Shown: positions 21,062-30,644 of the stretch, in pieces
Layout of the letters: each line of letters starts with the position of its first letter
Position numbering within the stretch: the first letter of the stretch is position 1
Assembly: GCA_029782355.1 (NCBI GenBank)
Contig: JAKOUY010000011.1
Span: 62,001-126,000 of the forward strand
Direction: 5' to 3'
DNA from: Actinomycetes bacterium
GTDB lineage: Bacteria; Actinomycetota; Acidimicrobiia; Acidimicrobiales; Ilumatobacteraceae
Length of the DNA: 64,000 nt
The notes under the pieces: generated by a model
Told to the model about the DNA's origin: nothing
The model's database searches: none
The model's input: the letters and a program-made list of their open reading frames with translations, nothing else
Made by a program: the position numbers and the translations under genes

Positions 21062-22021
21062 ATGGGCCGGGCCCGGGCCGACGTCGATCTGCGCACCACG
21101 ATCGGATCGGTGCACCTGCCCAACCCGGTGATGACCGCGGCCGGCACCGCCGGGCACGGAGCGGAGCTGGCCGGTCACCTCGACCTCGCTGCCCTGGGAG
21201 CCCACGTGGTCAAGTCGCTGTCCGCCGACCCGTGGCCGGGGAACGCGTCGCCGCGGGTGACGGCGGCCGGCGCCGGCATGCTGAACGCCGTCGGGCTGCA
21301 GGGCCCGGGGGTGGCCGCCTGGTTGGCCGACGACCTCCCGGCCCTGGCCGGGGTGCGCGTCGTGGCCAGCATCTGGGGTCGCAGCGTCGACGAGTACCGC
21401 CGCGCCGCCGAAGCCGTCGCCGCGGCCGGTGAGCGGGTGGTGGCCGTGGAGATCAACCTGTCGTGCCCGAACCTGGAGGGACGGCGGGGGATCTTCGCCC
21501 ACGACCCGGACCGCGCCGCCGAGGTCGTCGCCGCCGTGGCGGTCTGCGCTCGGCCGCGGTGGGCCAAGCTCAGCGCCAACACCGACCGGATCGTCGAGGT
21601 GGCCCGGGCGGTGCACGCCGCCGGCGCCGACGCCGTGACGGTGGCCAACACCCTGCTCGGCATGGTGCTCGACCGGCGGACCTGCCGGCCGGTGCTCGCC
21701 GCCGGCGGGGGCGGCTACTCCGGACCACCCATCCACCCGGTGGCGGTGCGCGCCGTCTACGACGTGCACGCCGCCCTGCCCGAGCTGCCCATCGTCGGGG
21801 TCGGCGGCGTGGTCGACGGGTGGACCGCCGCCGAGCTGCTGGCGGCCGGGGCCCAGGCCGTGCAGGTCGGCACGGCCAGCTTCGCCGACCCGCGGGCGCC
21901 GCGCCGGGTGCTCGACGACTTGCAACGGTGGTTGATCGGCCACGGTGTGCGCTCGCTGGACGAGTTCATCGGCTGCGCCCACCGTGCCGACGCCCGGCCC
22001 GGCGGGCCCGGCCGTGGGTGA
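21062..22021 (+). CDS. pyrD: Dihydroorotate dehydrogenase, class 1B type
   Basis: 319 residues; oxidises dihydroorotate to orotate with FMN. KSLSADPWPGNASPR and GMLNAVGLQGPG match the class 1 substrate loop, the putative catalytic Cys lies in EINLSCPNLEG (about residue 135), and the FMN phosphate site reads PIVGVGGVVDGWTAAELLAAGA. Class 1B enzymes normally work with an iron-sulfur PyrK subunit, but no pyrK is adjacent. In many actinobacteria pyrF lies between carB and mihF; here pyrD occupies that place and pyrF is not seen in the window. Confidence 0.9.
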   Translation: MGRARADVDLRTTIGSVHLPNPVMTAAGTAGHGAELAGHLDLAALGAHVVKSLSADPWPGNASPRVTAAGAGMLNAVGLQGPGVAAWLADDLPALAGVRVVASIWGRSVDEYRRAAEAVAAAGERVVAVEINLSCPNLEGRRGIFAHDPDRAAEVVAAVAVCARPRWAKLSANTDRIVEVARAVHAAGADAVTVANTLLGMVLDRRTCRPVLAAGGGGYSGPPIHPVAVRAVYDVHAALPELPIVGVGGVVDGWTAAELLAAGAQAVQVGTASFADPRAPRRVLDDLQRWLIGHGVRSLDEFIGCAHRADARPGGPGRG

Positions 22022-22048
22022 TGCCACCAATCGGCGGACCGGCCCGGA

Positions 22049-22054
22049 TAGGGT
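22049..22054 (+). promoter_or_regulatory. Probable -10 box of leaderless mihF mRNA
   Basis: TAGGGT ends 7 nt before the ATG at 22062. It would start a new transcript after pyrD. Confidence 0.45.
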
Positions 22055-22061
22055 CGAGGTC

Positions 22062-22370
22062 ATGGTGACACCCCCGCAACTCTCCCCGGAGCAGCGTGCC
22101 GCGGCCCTGGCCAAGGCCGCCGAGGCACGCGCCGCCCGCGCCGAGCTGAAGAACCAGCTGAAGAACGGGTCGATCTCCCTGACCGAGGCGCTGCGTTCGA
22201 CGGACGCCACCGTCGGCAAGCTGAAGGTCGTCTCGCTGCTCGAATCCCTGCCGGGCGTCGGCAAGGTCAAGGCCCGCAAGCTGATGGAGGACATCGGCAT
22301 CGCCGACAACCGCCGGGTCCAGGGGCTCGGCCAGCAGCAGAAGCAGGCCCTGCTGGACCAGCTTGGCTGA
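22062..22370 (+). CDS. mihF: Integration host factor, actinobacterial type (mIHF/sIHF)
   Basis: 102 residues; nucleoid-associated DNA-binding protein specific to actinobacteria. The helical N-terminus (EQRAAALAKAAEARAARAELK) is followed by the helix-two-turn-helix core VVSLLESLPGVGKVKARKLMEDIGIADNRRVQGLG that marks the family. The start is the ATG at 22062; the longer upstream frame lacks similarity. The stop overlaps the TTG start of gmk by 8 bases. mihF-gmk-rpoZ-coaBC-metK is conserved across actinobacteria. Confidence 0.95.
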   Translation: MVTPPQLSPEQRAAALAKAAEARAARAELKNQLKNGSISLTEALRSTDATVGKLKVVSLLESLPGVGKVKARKLMEDIGIADNRRVQGLGQQQKQALLDQLG

Positions 22371-22920
22371 TCCGCTGATCATCGTCGTCTCCGGCCCGGG
22401 TGGGGTCGGCAAGGGGACGATCGTCGCCGAGGTCTGCCGGCGCGACCCCTCGCTGGTGCTCAGCCGGTCGTGGACCACCCGACCGCGCCGCCCCCAGGAA
22501 CCCGAGGACGCCTACGTCTTCGTCTCCCGCGACGAGTTCGAGCGGCGCATCGCGGCCGGTGGGTTCCTCGAGTGGACCGCCTTCCTGGACAACTACTACG
22601 GGACCCCGACGCCCGGACCGTCCTCCGCCGACCTGGTCCTGGAGATCGAGGTCGACGGCGCCCAGCAGGTCAAGCGGCGCCACCCCGAGGCCGTGCTGAT
22701 CTTCGTCCTGCCGCCCAGCCGTGACGAGCAGGAGCGCCGGCTGCGTGGCCGGGGCGACAGCGACGAGCACGTCGCCAAACGCCTGCGCAAGGCCCTCGAC
22801 GAGGAGCCGGTGGGCTTGGCCATCGCCGACCACGTGGTCGTCAACGACCGCCTCGACGGCACCGTGGACGAGATGCTGGCGATCATCGACCAGCACCGGT
22901 CGGCACCGCTGGCCAGGTAA
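22363..22920 (+). CDS. gmk: Guanylate kinase
   Basis: 185 residues; phosphorylates GMP to GDP. The P-loop is SGPGGVGKGT, followed by SRSWTTRPRRPQE (GMP binding), FVSRDEFERRIAAGGFLEW, and EIEVDGAQQVKRRHP. The start is a TTG at 22363 that overlaps the end of mihF; no better start is available in frame before the P-loop, which begins at about residue 10 as expected. Confidence 0.95.
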   Translation: MADPLIIVVSGPGGVGKGTIVAEVCRRDPSLVLSRSWTTRPRRPQEPEDAYVFVSRDEFERRIAAGGFLEWTAFLDNYYGTPTPGPSSADLVLEIEVDGAQQVKRRHPEAVLIFVLPPSRDEQERRLRGRGDSDEHVAKRLRKALDEEPVGLAIADHVVVNDRLDGTVDEMLAIIDQHRSAPLAR

Positions 22921-22923
22921 GCT
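22918..22923 (+). promoter_or_regulatory. Possible -10 box for rpoZ
   Basis: TAAGCT straddles the gmk stop. Unlike most starts in this window the gene lies about 41 nt downstream and has a GAGGAA ribosome site at about 22948-22953, so this transcript would have a short leader. Confidence 0.3.
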
Positions 22924-22964
22924 GGACCGTCCGATTCGGCCGACCACGAGGAACCACGACGACC

Positions 22965-23279
22965 ATGCCGCGCGCCCACGACACGATGATGACCCCGCCG
23001 ATCGAGGAGCTGCTCAACCGCGTCGACTCGAAGTTCGCCCTGGTCACGCTGGCGGCGCGCCGGGCCCGGCAGATCAACTCGTACTTCAACCAGCTCGGTG
23101 ACGGCCTCGGCCACATGGTCCCGCCGCAGGTCTCCTCGGTGGCCCGCAAGCCGCTGAGCATCGGGTTCGAGGAGATCGCGGCCGACAAGATCGAGCGAGT
23201 CGAGCTGCCCGACGAGGTGCCCGCCGACGACGCCGCAGCCGATGGCGACTCCGCCGCCGAGGCCGCCGACCAGGCTTGA
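22965..23279 (+). CDS. rpoZ: DNA-directed RNA polymerase omega subunit
   Basis: 104 residues; assembles on the beta' subunit. The core MTPPIEELLNRVDSKFALVTLAARRARQINSYF is typical of actinobacterial omega. The C-terminal 40 residues are acidic and alanine-rich, a common variable tail. The ATG at 22965 is preceded by a GAGGAA ribosome site. Confidence 0.95.
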   Translation: MPRAHDTMMTPPIEELLNRVDSKFALVTLAARRARQINSYFNQLGDGLGHMVPPQVSSVARKPLSIGFEEIAADKIERVELPDEVPADDAAADGDSAAEAADQA

Positions 23280-23325
23280 TCGGCATCGATCCACCCCCCG
23301 GACCACGGTAGGAGCTGACGCAGCG

Positions 23326-24570
23326 GTGCTGGCCGGCAAGCGCATCGTCCTCGGCGTCACCGGGGGTATCGCCGCGTACAAGTCCGTCGAGGTCTGCCGC
23401 CGGCTGGTGGATGCCGGAGCCCACGTGATCCCGGTGATGACCGCCGGGGCCGAGCACTTCCTCGGCGCCACCACGCTGTCGGCGCTGGCCAGTGAGCCGG
23501 TCCAGCGCAGCCTGTGGAACGAAGCGAGCCCGATCCCGCACACCCGTCTCGGCCAGCAGGCCGACCTGATCGTCATCGCCCCGGCAACCGCTCGCCTGCT
23601 GGCGGCGTACGCCGCCGGCTTGAGCACCGACCTGCTGACCAACACCCTGCTGGCGACGCGCGCCCCGGTGGTGGTCTGCCCGGCGATGCACACCGAGATG
23701 TGGGAGCATCCGGCGGTGCAGGACAATCTGGCCGTCCTGCGGCGTCGCGGCGTGCACGTGGTCGAGCCGGACTCGGGCCGCCTGGCCGGCGGCGACGTCG
23801 GGGCCGGCCGGCTGGCGTCGCCGGAGCGCATCGTCGCCGCCTGCGCCGCCGCACTGGATGGCGGCCCGATGGCCGGGTGGCGGGTCGTGGTGTCCGCCGG
23901 GGGCACGCGTGAGCCGATCGACGCGGTGCGGGTCATCGCCAACCGCAGCAGCGGCAAGCAGGGCTACGCCATCGCCGCCGAGGCCGCCCGCCGCGGCGCA
24001 GCCGTCACCCTGGTCAGCACCGTCGACCTGCCCGGCCCGGCCGGCGTGACGATCGAACGGGTCGAGACCGCCGCGCAGATGCACGAGGCCATGGCTCGCC
24101 TCGCGGCCGACGCCGACGTCGTGGTCATGGCGGCCGCCGTGGCCGACTTCCGTCCGGTCGCCGTGGCCGCCGGGAAGTGGAAGAAGGACCAGGGGGCCCC
24201 GCCCATCGTCCTCGAGCCGACCCCGGACATCCTCGCCGCACTCGGTGCCGCCAAGCCGGCCGGCCAGACGCTGGTCGGGTTCGCCGCGGAGACCGACGAC
24301 GTCGTGGCCAACGCCGAGGGCAAGCTGCGCCGCAAGCACCTCGACCTGATCGTGGCCAACGACGTCAGCCGTCCCGGTGTCGGGTTCCAGCACGACACCA
24401 ATGCGGTCACCCTGATCCGCGCCGGCGGGCGGGTCGACACCGTCGCCCTGGCGACCAAGGAGCGCATCGCCGGCTGCGTGCTCGACACCGTGTGCGAGCT
24501 GCGCGCCGACTCGTCCCATCCGACACCCACCCCGGCCGAGCCGTCGGCCGAACAAGGAGCTTCCTCGTGA
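23326..24570 (+). CDS. coaBC: Bifunctional phosphopantothenoylcysteine decarboxylase / phosphopantothenate-cysteine ligase
   Basis: 414 residues. The N-terminal flavoprotein CoaC domain ([40 protein letters not shown]) decarboxylates 4'-phosphopantothenoylcysteine, and the C-terminal CoaB domain ([30 protein letters not shown], then ADFRPV and [14 protein letters not shown]) ligates cysteine; both steps lead to coenzyme A. The GTG at 23326 is chosen because a TAGGAG purine site lies about 11 nt upstream; an earlier in-frame ATG would add a proline/arginine-rich extension overlapping rpoZ. Confidence 0.93.
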   Translation: MLAGKRIVLGVTGGIAAYKSVEVCRRLVDAGAHVIPVMTAGAEHFLGATTLSALASEPVQRSLWNEASPIPHTRLGQQADLIVIAPATARLLAAYAAGLSTDLLTNTLLATRAPVVVCPAMHTEMWEHPAVQDNLAVLRRRGVHVVEPDSGRLAGGDVGAGRLASPERIVAACAAALDGGPMAGWRVVVSAGGTREPIDAVRVIANRSSGKQGYAIAAEAARRGAAVTLVSTVDLPGPAGVTIERVETAAQMHEAMARLAADADVVVMAAAVADFRPVAVAAGKWKKDQGAPPIVLEPTPDILAALGAAKPAGQTLVGFAAETDDVVANAEGKLRRKHLDLIVANDVSRPGVGFQHDTNAVTLIRAGGRVDTVALATKERIAGCVLDTVCELRADSSHPTPTPAEPSAEQGASS

Positions 24571-25760
24571 GCCGCTTCACCTTCACCTCCGAGAGCGTGA
24601 CCGAAGGTCACCCGGACAAGATGGCCGACCAGGTCAGTGATGCCGTCCTGGACGCCATCCTCGGGGCCGATCCGCACGGCCGGGTGGCGTGCGAGACGCT
24701 GCTGACCACCGGGATGTGCGTCATCGCCGGCGAGATCACGACCGATGCCTACGTCGACATCCCCAAGCTGGCCCGCGAGGTGATCAACTCGATCGGCTAC
24801 GACAACGCCGCCTACGGGTTCGACGGCAACACCTGCGGGGTGATCCTGAGCATCGACGAGCAGAGCTCGGACATCGCCCAGGGCGTGGACAAGAGCGAGG
24901 AGGTCCGCACCGCCGGGTCCGCCGAGGATCAGCTCGAGCTGCAGGGCGCCGGCGACCAGGGGATGATGTTCGGCTACGCCTGCACGGACACGCCCGACCT
25001 GATGCCGGCGCCGATCTGGTTGGCCCACCGGATGAGCGAGAAGCTGGCCGAGGTGCGCAAGAGCGGGGCGCTGCCGTACCTCCGACCCGACGGCAAGACC
25101 CAGGTCACCCTGGAGTACCAGGACGGCAAGCCGGTGCGCCTGTCACACGTGCTGATCAGCACCCAGCACCAGGACGGCATCGACCGCGACACCGTCATCC
25201 GCCCGGACCTGGTCGAGCAGGTCATCCGCCCGGTCGTCCCGGAGCAGTTCGCCGGCGACGACTACGACGTGTTCGTCAACCCGACGGGGAAGTTCGTCAT
25301 CGGCGGCCCGCACGGCGACACCGGGCTGACCGGGCGCAAGATCATCGTCGACACCTACGGCGGCATGGGACGCCACGGTGGTGGGGCCTTCAGCGGCAAG
25401 GACCCGTCGAAGGTCGACCGCTCGGCGGCCTACGCCGCTCGCTGGGTGGCCAAGCACGTCGTCGCCGCCGGCGCGGCCGAGCGCTGCGAGGTCCAGGTGG
25501 CCTACGCCATCGGCATGGCCCACCCGGTCAGCATCCTGGTCGAGACGTTCGGCACGCACACCGTCGACCCCACGCAGATCGAGCGGGCGGTTCGCGAGGT
25601 GTTCGACCTGCGCCCGGCCGCCATCGTCCGCGACCTCGACCTGAAGCGGCCGATCTACCGCAAGACGGCCGCCTACGGCCACTTCGGACGCCCGCTGGAC
25701 GAGTTCACGTGGGAGCACGTCAGCCGGCTCGACGACTTCATGAGCGCCGTCGGCGCCTGA
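24567..25760 (+). CDS. metK: S-adenosylmethionine synthase
   Basis: 397 residues; makes S-adenosylmethionine from methionine and ATP. Motifs are [22 protein letters not shown], the signature [12 protein letters not shown], and the glycine-rich [19 protein letters not shown]. The GTG start at 24567 overlaps the coaBC stop and is preceded by AAGGAG. No SAM riboswitch is visible; the gene follows coaBC without a leader. Confidence 0.97.
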   Translation: MSRFTFTSESVTEGHPDKMADQVSDAVLDAILGADPHGRVACETLLTTGMCVIAGEITTDAYVDIPKLAREVINSIGYDNAAYGFDGNTCGVILSIDEQSSDIAQGVDKSEEVRTAGSAEDQLELQGAGDQGMMFGYACTDTPDLMPAPIWLAHRMSEKLAEVRKSGALPYLRPDGKTQVTLEYQDGKPVRLSHVLISTQHQDGIDRDTVIRPDLVEQVIRPVVPEQFAGDDYDVFVNPTGKFVIGGPHGDTGLTGRKIIVDTYGGMGRHGGGAFSGKDPSKVDRSAAYAARWVAKHVVAAGAAERCEVQVAYAIGMAHPVSILVETFGTHTVDPTQIERAVREVFDLRPAAIVRDLDLKRPIYRKTAAYGHFGRPLDEFTWEHVSRLDDFMSAVGA

Positions 25761-25776
25761 TCGTCCGAGCGCGCAG

Positions 25777-27504
25777 GTGCTCCCCGGCATCGCCCGGGTC
25801 CTGCCGGACCTCACCGGCCTCGACAAGGCCTTCGACTACGCGGTCCCCGCCGACCTGGCGGGGCGGCTGCAGCGCGGGGACGTGGTCCGCGTCGACCTGC
25901 ACGGACGGCGGGTGCGCGGCTGGGTCATCGCCCTCGACCCGCCCGACGCCCAGCCAGGGCGCAGCCTGTTCCCCATCGTCCGGTGGTCGAGTCGCGGCCC
26001 GGACCCCACGCTGATCGAACTGGCCGAGTGGGCCTCGGTCCGCTGGGCGGCCGGCCGGCTGCGGCCGTTCCTGGTCACCGCCACGCCCCCCGCCAACGTC
26101 ACCGCCACGCTGCCGGCAGCGGACGCCGCCGGCGAGGGGCCGAGCTCGCCGGCGCAGGACGTGTCGTTGACGACCGTCCGCCTGGGCCCGACGGTGGACC
26201 CGTTGCCGTTGATCGAGGAGCGGATCCGTGGCCGGGCCGCACTGGTGATCCACCCCTCGGTGCCGGCATCGCGGGCCCTGTCCCGGCGGCTGGAGCGACG
26301 CGGTGTGCGCGTCGCCTGGTGGCCCGAGCAGTGGGAGTTGGCGGCACGCGGCGTCGACGTGGTGGTCGGGACGCGGGCCGCGGCGTGGGCCCGGCTGCCG
26401 GTGCTGGATGCCGTCGTGCTCCTCGACGAGCACGACGAGGCGCTGCAGGAGGAGCGCACACCCACCTGGCACGCCCGCGACGTCCTGGTCGAGCGGGCCC
26501 GGCGCAGCGCGGCGACGTGCGCGCTCGTGTCTCCCGCTCCCACGGCGACCGCGGTGTGGCTGGCCGGCGGCGTCCGCCCGGCCCAGGGGGCCGGCGACGA
26601 GCGCGACACCTGGCCGGTCGTCGAGGTGGTCGACCGGTCCGACGAGGCGCCGTGGAAGCGGTCGCTGGTCAGCACGGCGCTCATCACCGCGCTGCGCGAC
26701 CACGGCCGGCGGGTGATGTGCGTGATCAATGCCCCGGGGCGGTCCCGGCGCCTGGCGTGCCGTCGCTGCGCCAACCTGCAGCGCTGCACCACCTGCGGGG
26801 CCGCAGTGGCCCAGGCCGACGACGGCACGCTGGTCTGCGCCAGCTGCGCCACCACCCGGCCACCGCTGTGCCAGGTGTGCGCCAGCACGGCGCTGGCCAA
26901 CGTCCGCCCGGGCGTCACCCGGTTGCGCGACGAGTTGGAGGCGGCCGCCAACCGCCCGGTCGCAGCCGTCACGGCCGCGGCGGCGGACCCGGTGGGAGCG
27001 GACGCTCGGGTGTTCGTCGGCACCGAGGCGGTCCTGCACCGGGTCGGTCGGGTCGACACGGTCGCCTTTCTCGACTTCGATGCCGAACTGCTGGCGCCGC
27101 GCTACCGCGCCGCCGAGCAGGCCATGGGTCTGCTGGTGCGCGCCGCCCGGCACGTCGGTGGTCGCCGCGGCACGGGGCGGATCCTGATCCAGACCCACCT
27201 GCCCGGTCACCCGGTCATCGCCGCCGTGCGGCACGCCGACCTTGCCGGGTTCACCCGCGGCGAGCTCGAACGGCGGCGGGAGCTGAGCCTCCCGCCGTGG
27301 ACGGCGCTCGCCGCGTTGAGCGGGGCGGGTCAGGAGGAGATGGCCGAGTCGCTCGGCCGGCAGGCCCCGCTCGGTGTGGCCGTGGCCCCCGGTGCGCATC
27401 GCTCGCTGGTGCGAGCGCCCGACTGGTCCGCCCTCGGGACGGCGCTGCTGTCCGCCCGGTCGGCCGCCGGCCGGGTGCGCATCGAGGTCGACCCGCCCCG
27501 CTGA
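25777..27504 (+). CDS. priA: PriA-like primosomal protein N' lacking helicase motifs
   Basis: 575 residues. The N-terminal DNA-binding domain (IARVLPDLTGLDKAFDYAVP, GDVVRVDLHGRRVRGWVI) and the zinc-binding cysteines (CRRCANLQRCTTC, CASC, CQVC, about residues 328-370) are those of PriA. No Walker A GxGKT/S loop or DEAH box is found: the Walker B position reads VVLLDEHDEA and the P-loop segment is lost, as known for actinobacterial PriA, annotated elsewhere as a probable non-helicase. It should bind stalled forks and may load replication proteins. The GTG start is 16 nt after metK. Confidence 0.87.
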   Translation: MLPGIARVLPDLTGLDKAFDYAVPADLAGRLQRGDVVRVDLHGRRVRGWVIALDPPDAQPGRSLFPIVRWSSRGPDPTLIELAEWASVRWAAGRLRPFLVTATPPANVTATLPAADAAGEGPSSPAQDVSLTTVRLGPTVDPLPLIEERIRGRAALVIHPSVPASRALSRRLERRGVRVAWWPEQWELAARGVDVVVGTRAAAWARLPVLDAVVLLDEHDEALQEERTPTWHARDVLVERARRSAATCALVSPAPTATAVWLAGGVRPAQGAGDERDTWPVVEVVDRSDEAPWKRSLVSTALITALRDHGRRVMCVINAPGRSRRLACRRCANLQRCTTCGAAVAQADDGTLVCASCATTRPPLCQVCASTALANVRPGVTRLRDELEAAANRPVAAVTAAAADPVGADARVFVGTEAVLHRVGRVDTVAFLDFDAELLAPRYRAAEQAMGLLVRAARHVGGRRGTGRILIQTHLPGHPVIAAVRHADLAGFTRGELERRRELSLPPWTALAALSGAGQEEMAESLGRQAPLGVAVAPGAHRSLVRAPDWSALGTALLSARSAAGRVRIEVDPPR

Positions 27505-27514
27505 CGGTCCACGG

Positions 27515-28129
27515 TCACGGGTTCGCCGGCGGCCGGGTGGTCCGCAGGATCCGGTAGCCGGCGCTGGACGCGTGGCGGGTCGTCGGGTGACCGTGGTCGG
27601 TCAGCCAGCGCTGCAGCGAGTCGGCGCCCAGGTGGCGATGGACCACCATCCAGGCCTGGCCTCCGTCGGTCAAGCGGCCGAGCCAACGCTCCAGCAGGTC
27701 GTGCAGTGCGGCCTTGCCGACCCGGATCGGCGGGTTCGACCAGATCGTGTCGAAGCACAGGTCGGCCGGAACCTCGTCGGGACGGACGGCGCGGACGTTG
27801 GGGATCCGGTTGGCCGCGGCGTTGGACGCGCACAGCTCGACGGCTCGGTCGTTGACGTCCACGGCCCACACCGTGGCGGGGGTGGCACGCCGTGCCATGG
27901 TCAGGGCGATGGCCCCGGCGCCGCAGCCGAGGTCGAGCATCGTCGCTCCGGTCGGGGTGGGCACACGGGTCAGCAGGAGCCGCGACCCGGCGTCGAGCTG
28001 GCCATAGCCGAACACGCCGCGGTCGGTGGTCAGCTGCAGCTCGACATCGCCGAGCTCGACGGTGACGGTTCGCGGCGCAGAGGCCGTCGCCGGGCGGGCG
28101 GCGAAGTAGTGCGAGTCGGCCCCTGCCAT
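27515..28129 (-). CDS. RsmC-like class I SAM methyltransferase
   Basis: 204 residues of the small-domain family related to 16S rRNA (guanine-N2)-methyltransferase RsmC. The N-terminus has DSHYFAARP and TDRGVFGYGQLDAGSRLL, the SAM site reads MLDLGCGAGAIALTMAR, and the catalytic motif is SNPPIRVGK (NPP[FY]-type, here Ile). The true target, rRNA or another nucleic acid, cannot be fixed. It is divergent from def, sharing a 22-bp intergenic promoter, and convergent with priA. Confidence 0.85.
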   Translation of the reverse strand: MAGADSHYFAARPATASAPRTVTVELGDVELQLTTDRGVFGYGQLDAGSRLLLTRVPTPTGATMLDLGCGAGAIALTMARRATPATVWAVDVNDRAVELCASNAAANRIPNVRAVRPDEVPADLCFDTIWSNPPIRVGKAALHDLLERWLGRLTDGGQAWMVVHRHLGADSLQRWLTDHGHPTTRHASSAGYRILRTTRPPANP

Positions 28130-28137
28130 GCGCTCTG

Positions 28138-28144
28138 TAGCCTG
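28138..28144. promoter_or_regulatory. Overlapping divergent -10 boxes for def and the rsmC-like gene
   Basis: The heptamer TAGCCTG reads TAGCCT on the plus strand, 7 nt before the def GTG at 28151, and CAGGCT on the minus strand, 9 nt before the rsmC-like ATG at 28129. One short stretch may therefore serve both directions. Confidence 0.4.
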
Positions 28145-28150
28145 GCATGC

Positions 28151-28675
28151 GTGGCCCGCAGCATCCGCACCTTCGGTGACCCGGTGTTGAAGAGCAAGGC
28201 CGCGCCCATCGCCACCATCGACGGCAAGGTCGCCCGCCTGGTCGACACCATGTTCGAATCGCTGCACGCCACCGACAACGGGCTGGCCCTCGCCGCGCCG
28301 CAGATCGGCATCCAGAAGCAGGTCATCGTCTGGGACCTCGACGACGAGCCGATGGCGCTGATCAACCCCGAGGTCGTCGAGTCCGACGGGGAGTGGATCT
28401 ACGACGAGGGGTGCCTGAGCATCCCCGGACTGTACGTCGAGATGCTGCGTCCCAACCGGGTCCACGTCCGTGCCTGGACCCTCGACGGCCGCCAGGTCGA
28501 TCTGGAGGCCGATGAGCTGATGGGGCGGATGTTCCAGCATGAGATCGACCACCTCCAGGGCGTGCTGATGTTCGACCGGATGACGCCCGACCAGCGCCGC
28601 CAGGCGCTGGCCGAGTACCGCCAGCTCCAGGAGGGCACGGCCACCGGTCAGACCCGGCGCCTGCCGCTGGCGTGA
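28151..28675 (+). CDS. def: Peptide deformylase
   Basis: 174 residues; metalloenzyme that removes the N-formyl group from new proteins. All three motifs are present: GLALAAPQIG, EGCLSIPG (metal Cys) and HEIDH (metal His residues and catalytic Glu). The GTG at 28151 is chosen because it gives a standard N-terminus (RTFGDPVLK) and a TAGCCT hexamer lies 7 nt upstream; an ATG at 28147 is out of frame. The stop overlaps the fmt GTG, so deformylase and formyltransferase are co-translated. Confidence 0.96.
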   Translation: MARSIRTFGDPVLKSKAAPIATIDGKVARLVDTMFESLHATDNGLALAAPQIGIQKQVIVWDLDDEPMALINPEVVESDGEWIYDEGCLSIPGLYVEMLRPNRVHVRAWTLDGRQVDLEADELMGRMFQHEIDHLQGVLMFDRMTPDQRRQALAEYRQLQEGTATGQTRRLPLA

Positions 28676-29532
28676 CCGCCGCCCGGCCCGGGCGGCTGGC
28701 CTACCTGGGCACCCCACAGCTCGCCGTCGCCCCGCTGGTGGCGCTGCTGGACGCCGGTTTCCCGGTGACCGACGTGGTGACCCGTGCCGACACCCGCCGC
28801 GGCCGGCGAGGCTCGGCGAGCGCCAGCCCGGTGAAGCGGGTCGCCCTCGACGCCGGGCTGGCCGTGCACCACCGGGTCGACGACCTGCTCGGCCAGGGCA
28901 TCGGGCTCGGCGTCGTCGTCGCCTTCGGCCAGCTGGTCCGCCCGCACGTGCTGGCGGAGATCCCGATGGTCAACCTGCACTTCTCCCTGCTCCCGCGCTG
29001 GCGCGGGGCGGCGCCGGTGGAGCGGGCCATCCTGGCGGGCGACCACCGGACCGGGGTGTGCCTGATGCGCGTCGACGAGGGCCTCGACACCGGTCCGGTG
29101 TACGGGTCCGTCGAGCTGGCCATCGGCGCCACCGAATCCGCTGACTCGCTGCGGCAGCGGCTGGTCGAGGCCGGGTCGCGGCTCCTCGTCCAGCAGCTGA
29201 CCGACGGTCTGGGAGCGCCGGCGGCGCAGCTCGGCGAGCCGACCTACGCGGCGAAGCTGACTGCCGCCGACCTGCGCCTCGACTGGACGCAGCCGTCCGA
29301 GCGCAACGCCCGGGTGATCCGCCTCGGCGGGGCCTGGACGACCCTCGGCGGCAGGCGGCTGAAGGTGCTGTCCGCCGAGGTGGTGGGCGATGGTCCGGGC
29401 GACGTCCTGCACGGCGATTCGGTGGGGGGTCTGCGGCTGCTGGCGGTTCAGCCGGAGGGTCGCTCGCCCATGCCGTGGGCCGACTTCGCCCGTGGGGCGC
29501 GCCTCGCCGACGGCCAGCGGTTGGGAACGTGA
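28672..29532 (+). CDS. fmt: Methionyl-tRNA formyltransferase
   Basis: 286 residues; formylates initiator Met-tRNA using 10-formyltetrahydrofolate. The catalytic segment reads NLHFSLLPRWRGAAPVERAIL with Asn, His and a downstream Asp in DEGLDTGPV. The C-terminal anticodon-binding domain begins near ERNARVIRLGGAWTT. Length is slightly below the usual 305-315 because the N-terminus is short. GTG start in a GTGA overlap with def; the stop overlaps the GTG of rsmB. Confidence 0.95.
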   Translation: MTAARPGRLAYLGTPQLAVAPLVALLDAGFPVTDVVTRADTRRGRRGSASASPVKRVALDAGLAVHHRVDDLLGQGIGLGVVVAFGQLVRPHVLAEIPMVNLHFSLLPRWRGAAPVERAILAGDHRTGVCLMRVDEGLDTGPVYGSVELAIGATESADSLRQRLVEAGSRLLVQQLTDGLGAPAAQLGEPTYAAKLTAADLRLDWTQPSERNARVIRLGGAWTTLGGRRLKVLSAEVVGDGPGDVLHGDSVGGLRLLAVQPEGRSPMPWADFARGARLADGQRLGT

Positions 29533-30644
29533 CGGCCGGTCCCCCCAGTGCCCGGGCCGTGGCCTGGGCCTGCCAGCAGCGCATCGACCACCACGGCGCC
29601 TACGCCAACCTGGTGGTTCCGGCGCGGTTGTCGGGCTCCGGCCTCGACGGTCGCGACCGGGCCCTGGTCACCGATCTGGTCTACGGCACGACTCGCCTGC
29701 GCCGGGCGTTGGACGCGACGATCGACCGCTTCGTGGCCGCCGCTCCCGCCCCGGAGATCCGCTCGTTGCTGCGCCTCGGCGCTTACCAACTGCTGCACGC
29801 CCGGACGCCCGCCCATGCCGCGGTCTCCGAGACGGTTGCCCTGGCCCCGAAGCGAGCGCGCGGCTTCGTCAACGCCGTGCTCCGCCGAGTCGCCACCGAA
29901 CCGATGAGGTGGCCCTCGCCCGCCGTCGAGCTGAGCTACCCGGACTGGATCGTCGAGGCCCTGACCGCCGAGCTCGGCGGGCACCGGGCCGTCGCTGCGC
30001 TGCAGGCGATGAACCGAGCGGCCACGGTGCAGGTGCGCGGCGACGGATACGTCCAGGACCTCGGCTCCCAGTGGGTGGCCGGGGCGGTGGGGGCGACGGC
30101 CGGCGACCGGATCCTCGACGTCTGCGCCGCGCCGGGCGGCAAGGCCACGGCGATGGCCGCCACCGGCGCCTTCGTCGTCGGGGCCGACGGTCGCCCGCAC
30201 CGGGCCGGGCTGGTGGTGGCCAACGCCCGTGAGCTCGGCGCCGCCGTCGCCGCGGTGGTGGCCGACGGTCGGCACCCGCCATTCGCCCCGAGCAGCTTCG
30301 ATCGGGTCCTGCTCGACGCTCCGTGCAGCGGCCTGGGCACGTTGCGCCGCCGGCCGGACGCCCGATGGCGGGTCACCGCCGCCGACGTCGGCACCTTGGC
30401 ACCGCTGCAGGCCGAGCTGCTCGGCGCGGTGGCGCCCCTCGTCCGGCCGGGCGGCACGTTGGTGTACAGCGTCTGCACGCTGCTGGCTGCCGAGTCCACC
30501 GACCACCCGTCGCCGGCCGGTTTCGAGGTCGACCCGGCGCCACCGTCCGGTTCGTGGGAGCCGTACGGCCACGGGTGGCGGGTGACCCCGGAGATGGCCG
30601 AGACTGACGGGATGATCGTCATCCGCTGGACGCGCCGTGACTGA
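29529..30644 (+). CDS. rsmB: 16S rRNA (cytosine-C5)-methyltransferase RsmB
   Basis: 371 residues. A NusB-like RNA-binding domain occupies about 1-130 (RALVTDLVYGTTRLRRALD, GAYQLLHARTPAHAAVSETV), then a Rossmann methyltransferase domain with VQDLGSQWV, the SAM motif ILDVCAAPGGKATAMAA and the catalytic DAPCSGLGTLRRRPD (Cys in PC). A second Cys in YSVCTLLAAE completes the two-cysteine mechanism. The GTG start overlaps fmt. A neighbour of fmt in most actinobacteria. Confidence 0.93.
   Translation: MTAGPPSARAVAWACQQRIDHHGAYANLVVPARLSGSGLDGRDRALVTDLVYGTTRLRRALDATIDRFVAAAPAPEIRSLLRLGAYQLLHARTPAHAAVSETVALAPKRARGFVNAVLRRVATEPMRWPSPAVELSYPDWIVEALTAELGGHRAVAALQAMNRAATVQVRGDGYVQDLGSQWVAGAVGATAGDRILDVCAAPGGKATAMAATGAFVVGADGRPHRAGLVVANARELGAAVAAVVADGRHPPFAPSSFDRVLLDAPCSGLGTLRRRPDARWRVTAADVGTLAPLQAELLGAVAPLVRPGGTLVYSVCTLLAAESTDHPSPAGFEVDPAPPSGSWEPYGHGWRVTPEMAETDGMIVIRWTRRD

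Noticed and set aside
24540-24570. SAM riboswitch before metK
   Set aside because: metK overlaps the end of coaBC and has no leader in which an aptamer could fold.
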